A stretch of DNA of 64,000 bases. Origin: Atopsyche davidsoni. Lineage: Eukaryota; Arthropoda; Insecta; Trichoptera; Hydrobiosidae. The first letter of the stretch is position 1, and each line of letters begins with the position of its first letter. Both the position numbers and the translations under genes were made by a program. The notes below the pieces were generated by a model. That model did not search any database and was not told where the DNA came from. It was given only the letters and a program-made list of their open reading frames with translations. The stretch is taken from NCBI GenBank assembly GCA_022113835.1, contig JAILWY010000014.1:7813501-7877500 (forward strand), given 5' to 3'. Shown here in pieces: positions 11,036 through 24,565 of the stretch.

Positions 11036-14000
11036 TAATAGCAATCACATATATAAAGTTAAATAAAATATTATTTGCAAATGTTCATAATATAAATTAA
11101 ATATTTTTTTACTTAGACGTTTAACTCATAATGAATCAGTGAAATGTACTTAACTTAAATGTTTATTCAAAGAGCCATCTCGTTACAGGAGGTAAGTTTT
11201 CAATGTTAATTATTAAAAACTCAAAAGACTGGTTTGCATTCAAACTGGATACTAATCCATATAAATAACTAATTTATGTTTAATCTTAAATATTGAAAAT
11301 ATAAGAAATCAGTACAGCAAATTTAAGTTAATAATTAAAATAATATACTTTAAAAGAATCTTGGAGGAATTTCAAAAATATGTGAGATGTTATCATTACC
11401 AAAAATTCACTAGACTGAATTCGAAATATTATTAAACATATAAGATGATTTTTTTTAATTAACTGCGATTATTAACTGTGGAGAAGGGGGGGATGCTGAA
11501 AAGGTTTTTTTTTATTTGGTTAGTATTCAAACGATGAGAGCATATTTTAAAACAATGAACCAGTCAGAAAAGGAGAGCCAACACAAATATTCATACGATT
11601 ATAAATAAAATATTTACCTTCGTATTTGGTAGCTTTCAAAATTAAATACGGAATTTAGTATGCATTTATCGCGGAGAGTATTTTGCGATCGACCTACCCT
11701 CGGTTTCGCTTCGATTCGATTTTATAGGCCATCGTCAGGTGTTGGAATAACAAAGGAGTCGATATGTCTGTGTTTATGAGGAGTTCGTGCTCTAAAAGCC
11801 GTATTGCTTTGTATTTTACGACTTTTTTCATACTCTAATAAGGAGCTTTATTTTCTTCAAATAAATTCTGAAAGACTACGTATAAAACATATTTTCTCTA
11901 TAAAGAAAAATAAGTACTTTGTTATGACATTTCATAGTGAATTAATTTTTTTAATAAAAACCGGACGAATTGTCTTATTGTATATTTGTATGTTATTACT
12001 TTAAAAAATAAACGTTAATACTAATTAATTTTCATTAAGACTGTATAGGAGATATATAATTGCGTTATAAACCTTGAGAATTCGAAGCCTTGCCGATCTT
12101 CCCCGAAGGCTTTCTGAGATATTCCGAATATTGGTGCTCAATAGAAAATTCGCTTTAAATACTTTAAGAAAATACAATTTCAAAGGATGAAAATAAGCAC
12201 ACCGAAAGATAACTAAAGTGAAAAACAAATATGATCATCAATAAATTATTGCTAACTCTATATATTTGGGAGATGTTTACGAAGTAGTTTTGACGGCTCA
12301 TTCAATGATTAATAATCACATTTTAGTTTTCTACAGAGAAGGCAGTCCTCCTTTAAGCAGCCTTTCTTAATATATAATTTGTTTCCGCCTCAAGAATTTT
12401 TCTTCTGAATAGGAAGGGTCTGTTATAGGTCAAACATGAGAGCCGCAAGATTAACGACAAAGAAATTCATTCATAAATAATAGCATTGTGCGAAAATAAA
12501 CATGTCAACCGCCTGAAAAGAAGTTAATATTTTTTGTTACTTTGGCTTAAGAAAGCTGAACAAGAAACTCGTGTATTTTTATAAGAAATAACGGTTCAAT
12601 GGTTTTTATAATTTTTTATGACTCGATTGATCCAAACCGAGTTTCCCTGAGAGTGGAAAATAAAATATCTTCACGCCGAGCAGGTACCGGCTAAGAAGTT
12701 AGACATTTTCAGGAGCAATCAATCAAAGCGCAAAGAAAAATATATATTATCTACATATAAACATACATACTTTATTTATACAATATAATTTGCGGTATTA
12801 AATATGTTAACGTTGGAGGAATTCATTTTTACGAAATCTAAACAAGTCTTTGAACGAGTATATATTTTATATTTGTAGCAAGCAAGCAAAGAAACCCTTA
12901 CAGGAAAAAAAATATATTAATAATTCATATTAAAATTCTTAGTTTTTATTTAAATCCACTGCGTGAAACCTACTTTATAAAAATAAGAAATTCGTTCGAC
13001 ATAAATTTTCCTAGTGGAATCTGAATCATGTCTAGTCTTTCTATGAGGTAAAATTTTATTTTCGCCTAAAAAGTATTCCACACAAAGTATATTTTTTCTC
13101 ACCGTGGAGTCAAAGTCAAAAGATAACGCTGGAGTACCGCGCTGCCAAAGAAAAGCTCCTAGAAAAAGAAACCTCTGACCGGAGCCCCGACCGAGCTCCG
13201 AAGAAATATGACCCCAACAGTTTTATTGCAGAACTTCATCATTAAAAGTTTCTGTAATTGGTGTTCTTCATTATTTTCTGTGTACAAAACGAGAGAATTC
13301 CTTAAGTACCCTAATGTACTTTTATAATATAGGATTTTTGTTTTGCTTCATTTATAAGAAAATTCTCAAAAAGAATTGGGAGAATGCTTCAAGTGTCCTA
13401 ATGTATTTTTGTAATATTGTTTTTCTGTGTATTACCATTCTATTGCAAATTTACGATACCAAGTGTATGCTGTTCTATTGATACATTAATAATGTAATGA
13501 TATACATACTAATGATGTAAATACCGACGAGCTATAAATATTGTAACAATTCGATAAAAACACAAACTTAAAGTGATTAATTATTTTTGGAAATAAAACA
13601 CCACGAAAATACATGAAAGCAAACAGACCTAGCGGCAGAATTATATTGTAGGCTATAAAATGTTATTTTTTCATCTAAAATCATCCATATCTGCTAATTT
13701 GGTAAATACCCAAGCAAATCAATTTTTTTTTGTCAATTAACGATATAATATATATATAACCAAAAACAGCATCCTATTTAAACACTCTTTGTATTTAAAA
13801 ATTAACGAAATGAACAGAGAAGTCTCGAAATTGTTTACGTTCAGTTCCTAGTAAGTAAGAATTTAATAGAAGTAATTAAAACGTGATATTTATTAATTTT
13901 GTGCTTTTCAATGATTCAAGTTCATTAATGCTCCAATGCTTAATATTGTACTTGACTAAGTTTAACATTTTACATTAAAATATTATAAAACACTTAACTT

Positions 14001-15289
14001 TTATAGAATAGATTTGTAGAGGTTACATAAATAATTCACAGTTTCGTTTGTACCGATATGAACTTATTTCAAGTTCTAATTTTAGATTTGTGGAATATTC
14101 TAGAATATCAACTTCACGCAGTTATTGCTTTTGTCCTATTAAAAAAATTCAAAAGGCTGATTTTATATCGTTAAAAATATAACATTTAACGCAACAAAAG
14201 CTTTCAAGCGTATGTAGTCAGGGAAAAAATAGTATTTACACAAAAAATGAGTTATAATTATACAAAGGCATCTTGTCCTGATTGAGATTGTGATTTTTAA
14301 ATAAGCCAAAACATTTTTTGTTAATATACTCTTGCACTTTTTAAAGTTGTTTGATAGTCGTATATTGTATGAGATTATTTTTTGTGAATACTTTTGGGAT
14401 TTTCCAGACGTGCCTCATTTATCAAGTTGCCTCTCATAACTTAAAAAAAAACGCCTGAGAGAGCCGAATGCAAGTTCAGTACTGTAGGAGATATTTCATA
14501 TTGTATTACTCAATGCGTTTCACACTTTGGATATTAAAGCTCCAGTTATGAGTGTGTAACCTTATCTCAAACTTTTTAGTGTAGACATAAATATTTGTGC
14601 CTCTTTGCGAATACTAAAGTTATGTATTATTATCTTTAATAAAACTTTGATAGCAAACCATAACGTTGTTTGTGTTGTCAAAAATGATGTAGGTACGTAA
14701 AAAGACATGTTTATTTTTTGTGTAATGAAAATATTTATCACACAAAAGGTTGAATAAGATAACAGCCTAACGCCCTGTTTTTAAATGGCTACTTAGCCAA
14801 AAATATATATATTATATCAAATATATCATACGGCTTGAAAATATCGCTATTGTTTTATTTTCACTCTGAGGTTAATATTTTTTTAGAAATGTACAAATAC
14901 ATATAAATAACATTTTTCTTTAGAAAAATGATCGAAATCATCTGCAAAATGAATACTTTTCTTTATTGATTTTTAATACACATTTCTCAAACTAGTGTAC
15001 CTCTGCAAAAAGTTGATCAACCAATCTTTTCTCATTAAAATATATAAAAGCATAATTTGTAGTAAAATGTAATCAATATAAAACATTATGTTTCTTCAAT
15101 ACACCCATTAGTTGTTTTTTCTGATGCTTACGTTATTTTAATTTCGAGTCCTTTGAGTTGTATCGGCGACACTATTCATTTATTAACATGATATTAATCA
15201 ATTGTGTAGCTTTCTGGAATTTTCTTCTTTTTAATCAAGAACTTTCTCTATTTTATGGTATCTCTGTATATAGGTATAAGGGTGAGGTT
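11036..15289. other. Gene-free AT-rich DNA
   Basis: No coding exon, RNA gene or transposon ends are recognisable across this stretch. The only GC-richer spot is about 13125-13205, with a short GGAGC/GCTCC inverted pair. Short open frames here (66-67 codons) have no domain signature. Confidence 0.55.
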
Positions 15290-16504
15290 ATATACTCATA
15301 TGTTTTAATTTCAGCGAAGAGCTTGGCATGTTAGCTGGAGTAAGTTTTCCTTCCGATTCTTCGGTGGAAGTTTTAATTGGGAATTGGCAGGGTCCATTAT
15401 CAGGCCTGGGTGTATCGGAAAAAGAGAGAGACGGCTGATTAATTGGATGGGCGTAGGTGCGCTCGTATTGGGTTTTATTGACTTCACTATTGAAGACCAT
15501 ACTAATCAACTGACTTCTAATACCCTTACGTTAAGATTGGTATTATAGGAAAAAAAAGAAAAAGTAAAGAATAAATCGGAAATAATTTGTTTGGCTGAGT
15601 AATAAGAAACGTTGTGAATAAACTTGAACGATATATTGCAAACTTTTCTCATTATATTAATCATGGCATTACTTAACTGTATGAAAACTCGTCGATATTT
15701 TTTCTTATGTCAAAGTTTGTATGCCCAATATAATATTTAGAAATACGAGGCATAGTTGTAAAGCACTTTGTGCTGGAAAGTTTTGTGTGTATATTTTATA
15801 TTAAATAGAGCATCGAAGTCTAGTTCATGACGATAACGTAAGTAAATTTCAATAGTTAGTAGTTTGGTTGATCGGAGAACAAACAAGTAAGTGGCGGGCA
15901 CTGCCAAGTTTAAAGTGTGAAAACTGTCGCAGGCAAGAATTTTAAATGAACCAATTATATACAAATTATAGGTAAGTACCATGTTAGTACTAATTAATGT
16001 AAACATGATTAAACTTGTATTATCTGTAAGTTATGTATATAACCCGATAATGTTACCATTCGAAGTTTATAGTTAATAAAGTTGCTTGTTATAAAATCTA
16101 TTGGCAAATGTTCTTACATTACATTGTTATGAGTGAGATTCGACAGTACATCCATTTTATTCATGAACATAAACTCAATCTCAACTTGCGTCAAGACATT
16201 TGTAATATTTCTCATTCTTATGCGCGGTTTTCCATTATATAACATATATTTTTAATTTGTGTTAAAAGTTATAGCCAAAATATTGATAACCTTCAAGGTA
16301 TTGTTATTGGAATTGTCTGTTTTATGCTTAGTTTTTAACTGTATCAAATATCGGAGCCTAATCTAATTAACGTACAAAAACATTTTGTGGAAATTTGTAT
16401 TTTCATTAGTATTAATGAAATAAAGGTTACGACTGGCTTGTGCTTTACTGCAACTGCTTAATACAAATAAAAATAAGAATTTTCCCGCAACATCGGTTAT
16501 GTAA
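15290..16504. other. Gene-free DNA with a moderately complex block
   Basis: The block at about 15300-15500 has more balanced composition than its surroundings and a 73-codon minus-strand frame without a known domain. A pyrimidine-AG followed by GTAAGT about 25 nt downstream on the plus strand (15312-15341) mimics a microexon, but there is no supporting context. The remainder is AT-rich. Confidence 0.4.
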
Positions 16505-16780
16505 GCTAACATGACGGAGGCGGGGGGCAGGACGGGTGCGGGCGCTGGCCGGGGGTGGGGCCCAGGCCCGTCCACTTCTTGCGCCCCACGATGGGCTGTG
16601 ACGTCATCGAAGAAAGATACAATCACTCCCTCGAGTGTGGGAGGTCTCGGGTTCCGAGCCGCCGGGGAGTTCGATATTGAATACACTAGCGTCCCGTAAA
16701 GGGCTCGCGCGCTCTTGCTCCTCGAGGCAACGTGTTGGCGACCACTCGAGACTGAAGCACGAACTCTTCGACTCACAACC
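16505..16780. promoter_or_regulatory. GC island with a full CRE palindrome
   Basis: This GC-rich patch contains guanine runs (GGCGGGGGGCAGGACGGG and GGGGGTGGGG) and a perfect cAMP-response-type palindrome TGACGTCA at 16599-16606. CTCGAG occurs further right. Overlapping open frames on both strands (62 and 137 codons) follow from GC content and show no domain. A promoter or enhancer role is possible but unproven, because no transcript is visible next to it. Confidence 0.25.
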
Positions 16781-19700
16781 TTAAATTAAATATTTGATTG
16801 ATTCACGGATTCACAGTGACTTTGATCGTCGTTATACAGTTTATTTTAAAAGGCTTCGTTTGTTTTGTCATGAGATGTATAAAATATTTGATAAACATAT
16901 TTTTTCATGGTTTCGCATACCTCTTTATCATTAATATTCGCACATTTGTGATAAAACTTAACGTGAAAAACGTTTTTAATTTAAATATAAATTTACACTA
17001 ATTACCATATACAATGAACGCCTCTTTCTTGAAATCTGGAGAATAAATAGTAATAATTGTTATTTTATTAAACATCGCTGTCGTAAAATTAAAACCCTCT
17101 TTAAACGGAGAATCAACTCAAACAAATCAACTGGTTATTCTACTTAAACCCAAAACTACCAGAAATATTTACAATTTGAGAAAGCATTTGGTTTATTTTA
17201 TAGTAATTTAAATTATTTTAATATTTATTGTTATTCAAAAATGACTAATTTTGGATAGGTTATTGGTTCATTAATACTATGAGATGCTTATATAAACGAA
17301 TGTTTCACATTAATAAGTCAGGTATAATTTTGACATGTAATGCTAAATGTTTTATAATAAATAATTATTTATGAGTAGCTCTGTTTGGATATTTTAAATT
17401 AAATAAACCTAACAATGTTGTATTTAATATACACAATAATTTGGTTTAAGCCAGCTATACACATGCAGCGACACAGCTTACAATCGATTTGCAATTTGCC
17501 AATAACGTCCCTTTGTTTTGACTGTGGTTAGGCCTCAATAAATAACGCAAAAAAACACCATTGGCATGTTACTATTTGGCTGTTAATTATGTCGTGGCGT
17601 GGAAAGAGGGCTTTAGAAATAAATAATACAGTAAGGTGTTACACCTTTTTCTGTGATTTATACCTAATTGGTATAATATGTACTGTATTTATAGTATATT
17701 TAAGAAATACTGAAAGTGGTCTACTGTAGCTAATTGTCCTGGAAAAAATCATAGGAAAAAGTGGCACTGAAAATAAATAAATAACGTGGATGTGGAATTT
17801 TCGCCAGTGGATATTAGTTAGGAGTACAGCCAAATAAATTAAACTGACCGAAGATAAATAAATTTTCAGTTAGATGGTGACAAGCCTCCTCTGAGGAGGG
17901 GCTCTAAAAAAAACGTATTCGATAAAAGTCACAAATCTTCACCAAGTAAACAGGTTATTCTTTAACGCTAGCTGCGTATACTGTAGAACCTCCTTCAAAC
18001 AAAACCACTTAAACTGCTCAGTGCTATGAATTACAAACTTATCTGTGACTGAGATTCTCTTATGAACTTACTTCAATAGTATCTCAGAGAAATGTTTTTG
18101 AAAGCTGAGTACTCTGCCTTGCAAATGCTTGAAAATTAATAAATTATTTTCCGTACACCGATTGGTACAATTGTGTGACTACATACAAGGAATTGAAAAA
18201 AACGATACTGCTAATGATACTGGTGCATTTCTATTCATGTCAGACTCGAGTCATATTTCATAAGGACTCATAAATATATCTTATTAAAGATTTTAAAAAA
18301 TCTACTCAGAATATTCTAGTTTTTTTATTTTATTTATTATTTTATTACTGTCATAGAAACAAAATATGTTTGTGAAATTAATAACACTGGGCCACAAATA
18401 ACAGGAAAAAACTTGTGCTTATAAAATGGGGCAATCATATAAATGTGGTAACAGTCCTCGGTTTTATATCTTATATGATAAGTGGAAGGAAAGTTAAATT
18501 CTCCGCTTGAGTTACAAAAATAAGCATATGAACATAACGTAGTTATTTATTCGAATCTCCAAATTTGTTGCAAGTAAGCATCAGCCACGGAGCGAACAAA
18601 AGTGTACATAGAGTAATTAATAAACCTGAATAAAAAAATATTCACAAATTTTTCGGCTCACAACCATTACCAAAAGTACCAAAAATAAGTTTACTCTCTG
18701 CCTCCAAAATAACCGCAAAGAATTCAAAAAATCCCTCCAAGAAAAATTAGTACTTAAGCCAGAAAGCCCGCGTCATCAGATTTTGAGCTATGCTGATATT
18801 ATCGTTTGTGCAGTCCTTGAGAGCGAGGGAGACGGCATAGCGGACGTGAATGAAAGAGAACGGCGCAGAGCGAGAAGGGTTGATCTGCTGCAGGGTTGGA
18901 TTTTAATCTGAGACAACGCTCGCGACGGGCGGAGTCGAGAACATTCTACCAATTTTTATTATGAAATATAAAACTATAAAGAAATATAGATTTCAGTTTC
19001 GACACTTCATTTTATGTCCATAAAAAAGGATTCATTTATATTTTAAAAGATAATGTATGTCATCACATTTTTACTGTTACGAAAAGGGTAAATTATAACA
19101 GTTCAATAGTAGACTACTCATGAGTATGTATTTTTTGGGTCAACATTTTACTTTTACTCTAATGAAATAAAAATAAAATTATATAACAACTAAACATATA
19201 TCATATGTTCTGTTTTATTGTATGCGTTTGTATGAATTCACGTAGCAAATCAAATAGAATTAAGGTTTTATTTTGTAAAATAAATTTTTTTTATTTTTTA
19301 TTAAGAGGTGGCGTGAAAAAGCACTGTTTAAGTAACACTTGGGGTAGGGCGTTTTGTGGAAGTCGAATAAAGTCAAATGTAGTTTAATTAGTTTTATATT
19401 AAAAAAAAATTGTTAAGAAATATAAAAACAGTGAAAACGAATCATAAAGTTAAATAAATAAAAACATATATATAAACGGCGTTAGAATTATAATATATCT
19501 TTCATATTATTAAATATTTGACAAAGTAAAAAAAGTAAATTTAATACTTGAGTGAGTATAAAAAAACCTAAATTTGTATAAAAAACGTAAAAAAGGTTTA
19601 AATTTTAAAAGTGGAAAATGTTATCCTCCTCTGGTGGTCGGGGGGTTGAAAGGGGAAGAATGTGGGTTAGTGTCCCGATCCTGAGAGAGCCTGTGAAGGT

Positions 19701-20735
19701 CACAGAGGGTAGGCTTGGGGTGGGATTTCATTTCATGGACTTAGCGGATATATTGAGGACATACTTTTCGAAAGTTAATTCCTGGAACTTCTCAAATGGA
19801 TATAAACTTATTAACAACAATTTATGTATACATAATTATAACTGCTAACTAATTTTATTAGGGTTAAGCCAAGATGCGGTCGTGTTGCGTAATCAAGATG
19901 TCCTTTCTATATAAAATTAAACATTTTTATAAATATTTACTAAATATCATGGATATAGAAATATTTCACATGTCTATATTTTAGTAATATAGTGTATGCA
20001 ATGTAGTGATATTTTTTAATGTAATAAACATAAAAAACCTACACTACTTCAGAGTGCGTGATAAGTGATGGAGGTCGGTGTAGTAATAAATAACAATTAC
20101 TTATAGTATAGCTAAAGTATGAATATCCAATCATCATAGTAACATGAAATCTATCTTAAAGATTTTAAACACCGACAAAGCACTAACAAATCTTATTTAT
20201 CAAGATAAGCGTTATCTTAACACGTGTAATAAGTTTGATTATTTCGTAGAGCAAAAATATTTGTATGTATTATTCCACAAGTAAGCAAGGAAAAGCGTAA
20301 ATAATACAGAATAAAAATATTTGTGTTTAGAATATCGATCCGGTTGGATGTAATCCAAGTTTTCTGAAATTGCGGATGGAAATCTGAATAAGTTTTTGAA
20401 ATATCAAGATGAGGGTAAACTTCCGCGAGCGAGAGATATTCATTTTGAAATTCTCTTGTAAAGCAGAGAACAAAAACCCTACGAAAGCACCTCTGGTAAT
20501 CCGTTTTGATTTTTTCAGGCGAAATAATCAGGGCTCTGCGAAAGTTCGGAGCCTTTTCCATTCACTCTGCCCTCGGTTGTCGCGCTCGCATTCAATCCTG
20601 AAGCCCCGAAAATGACGCCTAAGTTGGTGGGCGGCGAACTTTCCTCCAAGGACGGAGAAACATGTCTTACAATCCTGTGGCATTGATAATACTTGTACTT
20701 CTAACAATACATATTATATAAATATCTATTTTTAT
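16781..20735. other. Gene-free DNA with small GC patches
   Basis: Mostly AT-rich and featureless. Slightly GC-richer segments lie at about 18775-18945, 19620-19735 and 20400-20660. At 17881-17902 there is a short CCTCCTCTGAGGAGG palindrome. No gene is supported. Confidence 0.5.
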
Positions 20736-21030
20736 TGATAATGATTAAGTACATTTTTTCAAATATTGAAAATTGATTAAAGAAACTCTTAGAAAAATAT
20801 CATCGTGATTTTTTTAATTGGCATAATAATAAGTACGTTGTTTCATTTATAGGATATGATTGTTAAAAATTCTTGCTTAGTACCAGTAATTCGTTGGTAA
20901 ATTTGGTAATGCACCGGCCATGTAAGCTTGAGGATGTAGGTTCAAATCCCACACAAATCGCGATGATATTTTTCTAAGAGTTTCTTTAATCAATTTTCAA
21001 TATTTGAAAAAATGTACCTAATCAATATCA
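20736..21030 (+). mobile_element. tRNA-related retroposon, copy 1, with inverted arms
   Basis: A 63-bp arm at 20743-20805 is the reverse complement of 20961-21023 with one mismatch. The match extends to about 20736/21030 with one more. The 155-bp loop holds a tRNA-like segment with a B box GGTTCAAATCC at 20939-20949 and a degenerate A box near 20896-20907. The loop matches copies 2-4 (TATGATTGTTAAAAATTCT, GCACCGGCCATG). I found no clear target-site duplication, so the outer limits are approximate. The 3' tail ends near ATGTACCTAATCA, the family's characteristic end. Confidence 0.7.
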
Positions 21031-24000
21031 ATCAATCAAAAATCAATAATATATATTTTTTTATATTAACAATATTTCCCCGTCTTAAAATTTCACGTAT
21101 AATTACCTAATATATTGAATTTTTCTTGTATTAAGCACATTTATGTTTATCAGATAAAACGCATTTAAATTAATACAAAAATACACGTACACTGATTTTT
21201 AAGTTTCGCGTATTCACCTCAAAATACTAGACCGATTTCATTTAAATGATCAACACCAAATCTAATTTTGATGTAAAGCATATATAAACATACAGTTGAA
21301 TAACAAAATATACATATATTTTTTCGGATACAAAAATAGCATACTAATAAGAAATAAAAGTTTCGCTTACATAATTATAATTCTAGCTAAAAGTATGTCA
21401 CAGTTGATATAATTCAGATTTTTTCTCGGACTACCCCCGGCAGGACGAGGTGGCTGCGGAAGGGTGGGCGGGGAGGAGGGAGGGGGGGAGGGCGAGGAGG
21501 AGGGCGGGGAAGGGGGGGAGGAGGATGAGGAGGCTGCAGGAGCTCGTCTCAGTGGAGCCAGCAAAGTTGGCGCTGCGCCCGCGGCTGTGACGAGCAGCAC
21601 AGCCTCCACTCGCGACGTGTCTCGTGTTTTCAGGCACATGGGCGTGGGTAAAAGCAGTGCTGAATAACGGACCACGTTTTATATTTTTAGAAAGTACTGA
21701 ACGCGTACAACTTATCAAATGCGCATCAATGAACAAATCATTTTAATAACTTTAAAAAATTTGAAATACGTAAATAAAATTATAAAATCTATTTTTGTTT
21801 TAAATATCAAGTAGACTATCGTAAAAAAAAAATTTTTTTTTTTTTATCCGTCTTACAATATTTGTGTTCAGTAAAATGGTTGGATGTACTCATGTATTCA
21901 CATGTAAATAATTCGGTTCTTGACTTCATTAGTATCAAATTTTATGTAACGTCGTAATACTGAGAAGATAAACATAGAATGCGATAAACTAAGATGCGTC
22001 TTATCTTCTGTAATTAAAGCTTGAAACTTGATATTTAATGTGGATGTGCAACTTTTCGTACCGAGGGCGTATCGTGATTCCCGTACGGCATTACGAGCTC
22101 GTTATTTCTAATTAAAGGCTATTATCTCCGATTATTATCCGGCCGAGTGACAAATCCTCGCTAGCGGGGCTCGGGCTTCGATTATATCTGTGAAATTTTT
22201 GCGGAGGCTCATGTACAGTGGAATTTACAAATTTCGTTGATACGTAGTCATCTAAGAATCGCAAATTGGCTAGGAGCTTACGAACAAGTATAATTATGAG
22301 TTCTTTCAGCCTTTCTGACTGAAAGGGAAATACAACACACAAATGCTCGAACTCTCCGAACTATTTAGTATTTCAAAGTGAACCAGTTTTTTTTTGTGAA
22401 GCAAACGATGTCTTTTTTAGAAAAAAATGTTTTAAGCAGTTGAAGTACATTAAATGTATTAAAATAAGATAAAGCCACATTGGAATTTTGATAAGTTTAT
22501 TATTGAATTATTTTATCTATATCATATGGTATTTCAGGAATGGGAAATTTTTTTGCGTAAAGCCTCAGTCGATCCTTTAAGTTTCTTTAGAATATATTTT
22601 TGCGAAGCCTTCATAAGGGTCCGTGCAGTCTTTACTTCCTGTGCCTGTGGTAGGATTTATTTGAATAAGTTTATATCTGTATTGATCGCCGCGCCCGCCT
22701 TCAGCGCCCGAGAGAAGGTGCTCCCTCAAATTGAAACAAAACGGAATCTGACTGAGCCTCGTGAATAACACGTTATACTTACACATTCTCTAATTTAGAT
22801 TCACGCAAACATATATGCATCATCTAATTATCTGTATTTGATGCGTCGTAATAATTAATTTGATTGCCAGATATAGATAAAAATAAAAGACAGTATATTG
22901 AAATAAATTAATTCTGGGTTATTTTTGGGAAACTATCGACAGGCTTTGATCAACATGTTACGCTATTATTTATCATCACTCATCTCTACATAGCCGACTT
23001 TGACACATTGGGCTGCTAATTAATTTGTAAATGATCGATGGGGACGTCACGCTGCGCATAGTACACACGAAAAGATAGATCACGACTGTGATCATGGTAT
23101 CAAAAGTAGATAAGTAGACTTTTTGTTAATTGCGATAAAGACCAAAAAAAAGGTTGTATTTATTCTATATGCGTGATTTAACGAATAATACTGAAGTCAA
23201 TACTTATATTATAATATACGAGATTATTTTTCTTAAATATAATAGTGGTACAGACATATAATATTACATTATAGTTATTATAATCATACAGATTTTAAAT
23301 AAAATAATATATAATTTTTTATCAAAAAAGTGAAGAAAGTAAGATGAAGACAATATTATTTATATATGCTTGAAAAGCTGATAGTCCTTGCTTTGTTTAT
23401 CAACAAATAGTTTAAACTGTTGAGTAAAAGATTCTCTTTAAATGGGATTTATAAAACATTTCACCATTCGTTATTATAATTGATTCAAATTTTAGTACTT
23501 GGTACATTAAAAGTTATTTAATTTATAAAAGAGCATGTTTTTGTTAATTAAAGGTGAGAAAAATTCAGTCAAATGGTTTTTTTTTTATAAAAAGGTAGGT
23601 CTTGAAAAGAAGTAAAGTGGAAAAACAGGTTTCACTGATGCAAACCTTACAACTTAATGAGCATTTATTCGTGCTTATATAAAGTAAGAAAGACGAGATA
23701 AAGTATACAAGGGGATAATTTCATTTTAAATTCAACAATTCCAATAATTATATAAACAAGAAAGCATGATTGTTGCAATGTAAAATTTCATCAAAAATTC
23801 TATCATATTTTTTCTGAATTCTGTGCTAATTAGAACTCAAATGAAAATAAGGGAAAACATACAATTTATTGACAGGTTCAGCACGCCAATTACGCGTGCT
23901 ACCTGATGATTTTGTCTTTCTTTTGGCATGTCATATAAACGCCATTCTGAGTTTACCGAGCACTGGGCCTGCAATGAGTGCGTGTAGTACAGCCGTGCCA

Positions 24001-24313
24001 ACCCATTAGCACTGAGAATTTTCTAATAATACAGAAATATACGTTTCTGAACCTGTGTTATGAAACGCGAAATAGCTAATTCCATATAAAATATTTCCCG
24101 TACTTTTTTCAGTGCGTTACAGTATATAATTCCATAAACATGAACATTTTCATTGCCCCTGGTTGTTGTAAAGCTATCATTTAAATAAATATAGTAAAGA
24201 AAAATAAATTTACACGATATATTCAAAACGAACGTGAGTTTTGAAATAAATACTCTGCAATAGTAATTTATTTCAGTGCTAAATGTATCTTGAACAATTT
24301 TGCAAACAAATAA
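21031..24313. other. Gene-free DNA including a G-rich island
   Basis: AT-rich except for the G-rich island at 21425-21640 (listed separately) and small GC patches at about 22085-22210 and 22680-22730. A T-rich run lies at about 21820-21846. No gene, RNA or transposon ends were recognised. Confidence 0.5.
21464..21540 (+). other. Guanine-run tract (G-quadruplex type)
   Basis: Between about 21459 and 21540 the plus strand consists of closely spaced runs of three or more guanines separated by one to three bases (for example GGGAGGGGGGGAGGGCGAGG), with almost no pyrimidines. This satisfies the usual sequence rule for G-quadruplex formation. Translation gives only Gly/Glu or Ser/Pro low complexity on the two strands. 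Confidence 0.75.
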
Positions 24314-24565
24314 AATGTGGCTATATAGGAGAATTCTTATAATACTATGAGTTGACCGCGTCACAAATGAGAGAGTCTTGTACAGAACGCGCAAAGAAAG
24401 AAAACCCCTGACGTTGAAAAATAAGCGGAAAGTCTCTTATTTCGGCCACATTTTTCGTAACAGTAAATATAGCATTCTACAGTCCAAGGAAAAATCGGAA
24501 GGAAAAGGAGCATTGGAGGGAGAAAGGTGAGACTGGCCCAGGATTGAAAAACCAACCTCCTATGA
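24314..24565 (+). pseudogene. Non-LTR retrotransposon reverse transcriptase C-terminal fragment (1)
   Basis: With stops ignored, the plus strand reads MWLYRRILIIL, stop, VDRVTNERVLYRTRKERKPL, KRKVSYFGHIFRNSKYSILQ, then VRLAQD and LL before a TGA at 24563-24565. This is the C-terminal tail common in insect LINE polyproteins (pattern W..RVTN..VL.R...ER.LL...K.RK..Y.GH). Several in-frame stops make it a dead fragment. The A-rich AAGAAGAA sequence after the stop resembles a LINE 3' end. It matches the fragment at 38172-38568. I do not assign a LINE clade. Confidence 0.75.

Noticed and set aside
15312..15341. Possible 25-nt microexon between CAG and GTAAGT
   Set aside because: Acceptor and donor words of this quality occur by chance in AT-rich DNA, and there is no partner exon or homology.
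17440..17620. Sequence resembling a DNA-transposon end (AAGCCAGCTATACACATGC)
   Set aside because: I could not find a matching inverted end or a target duplication nearby.
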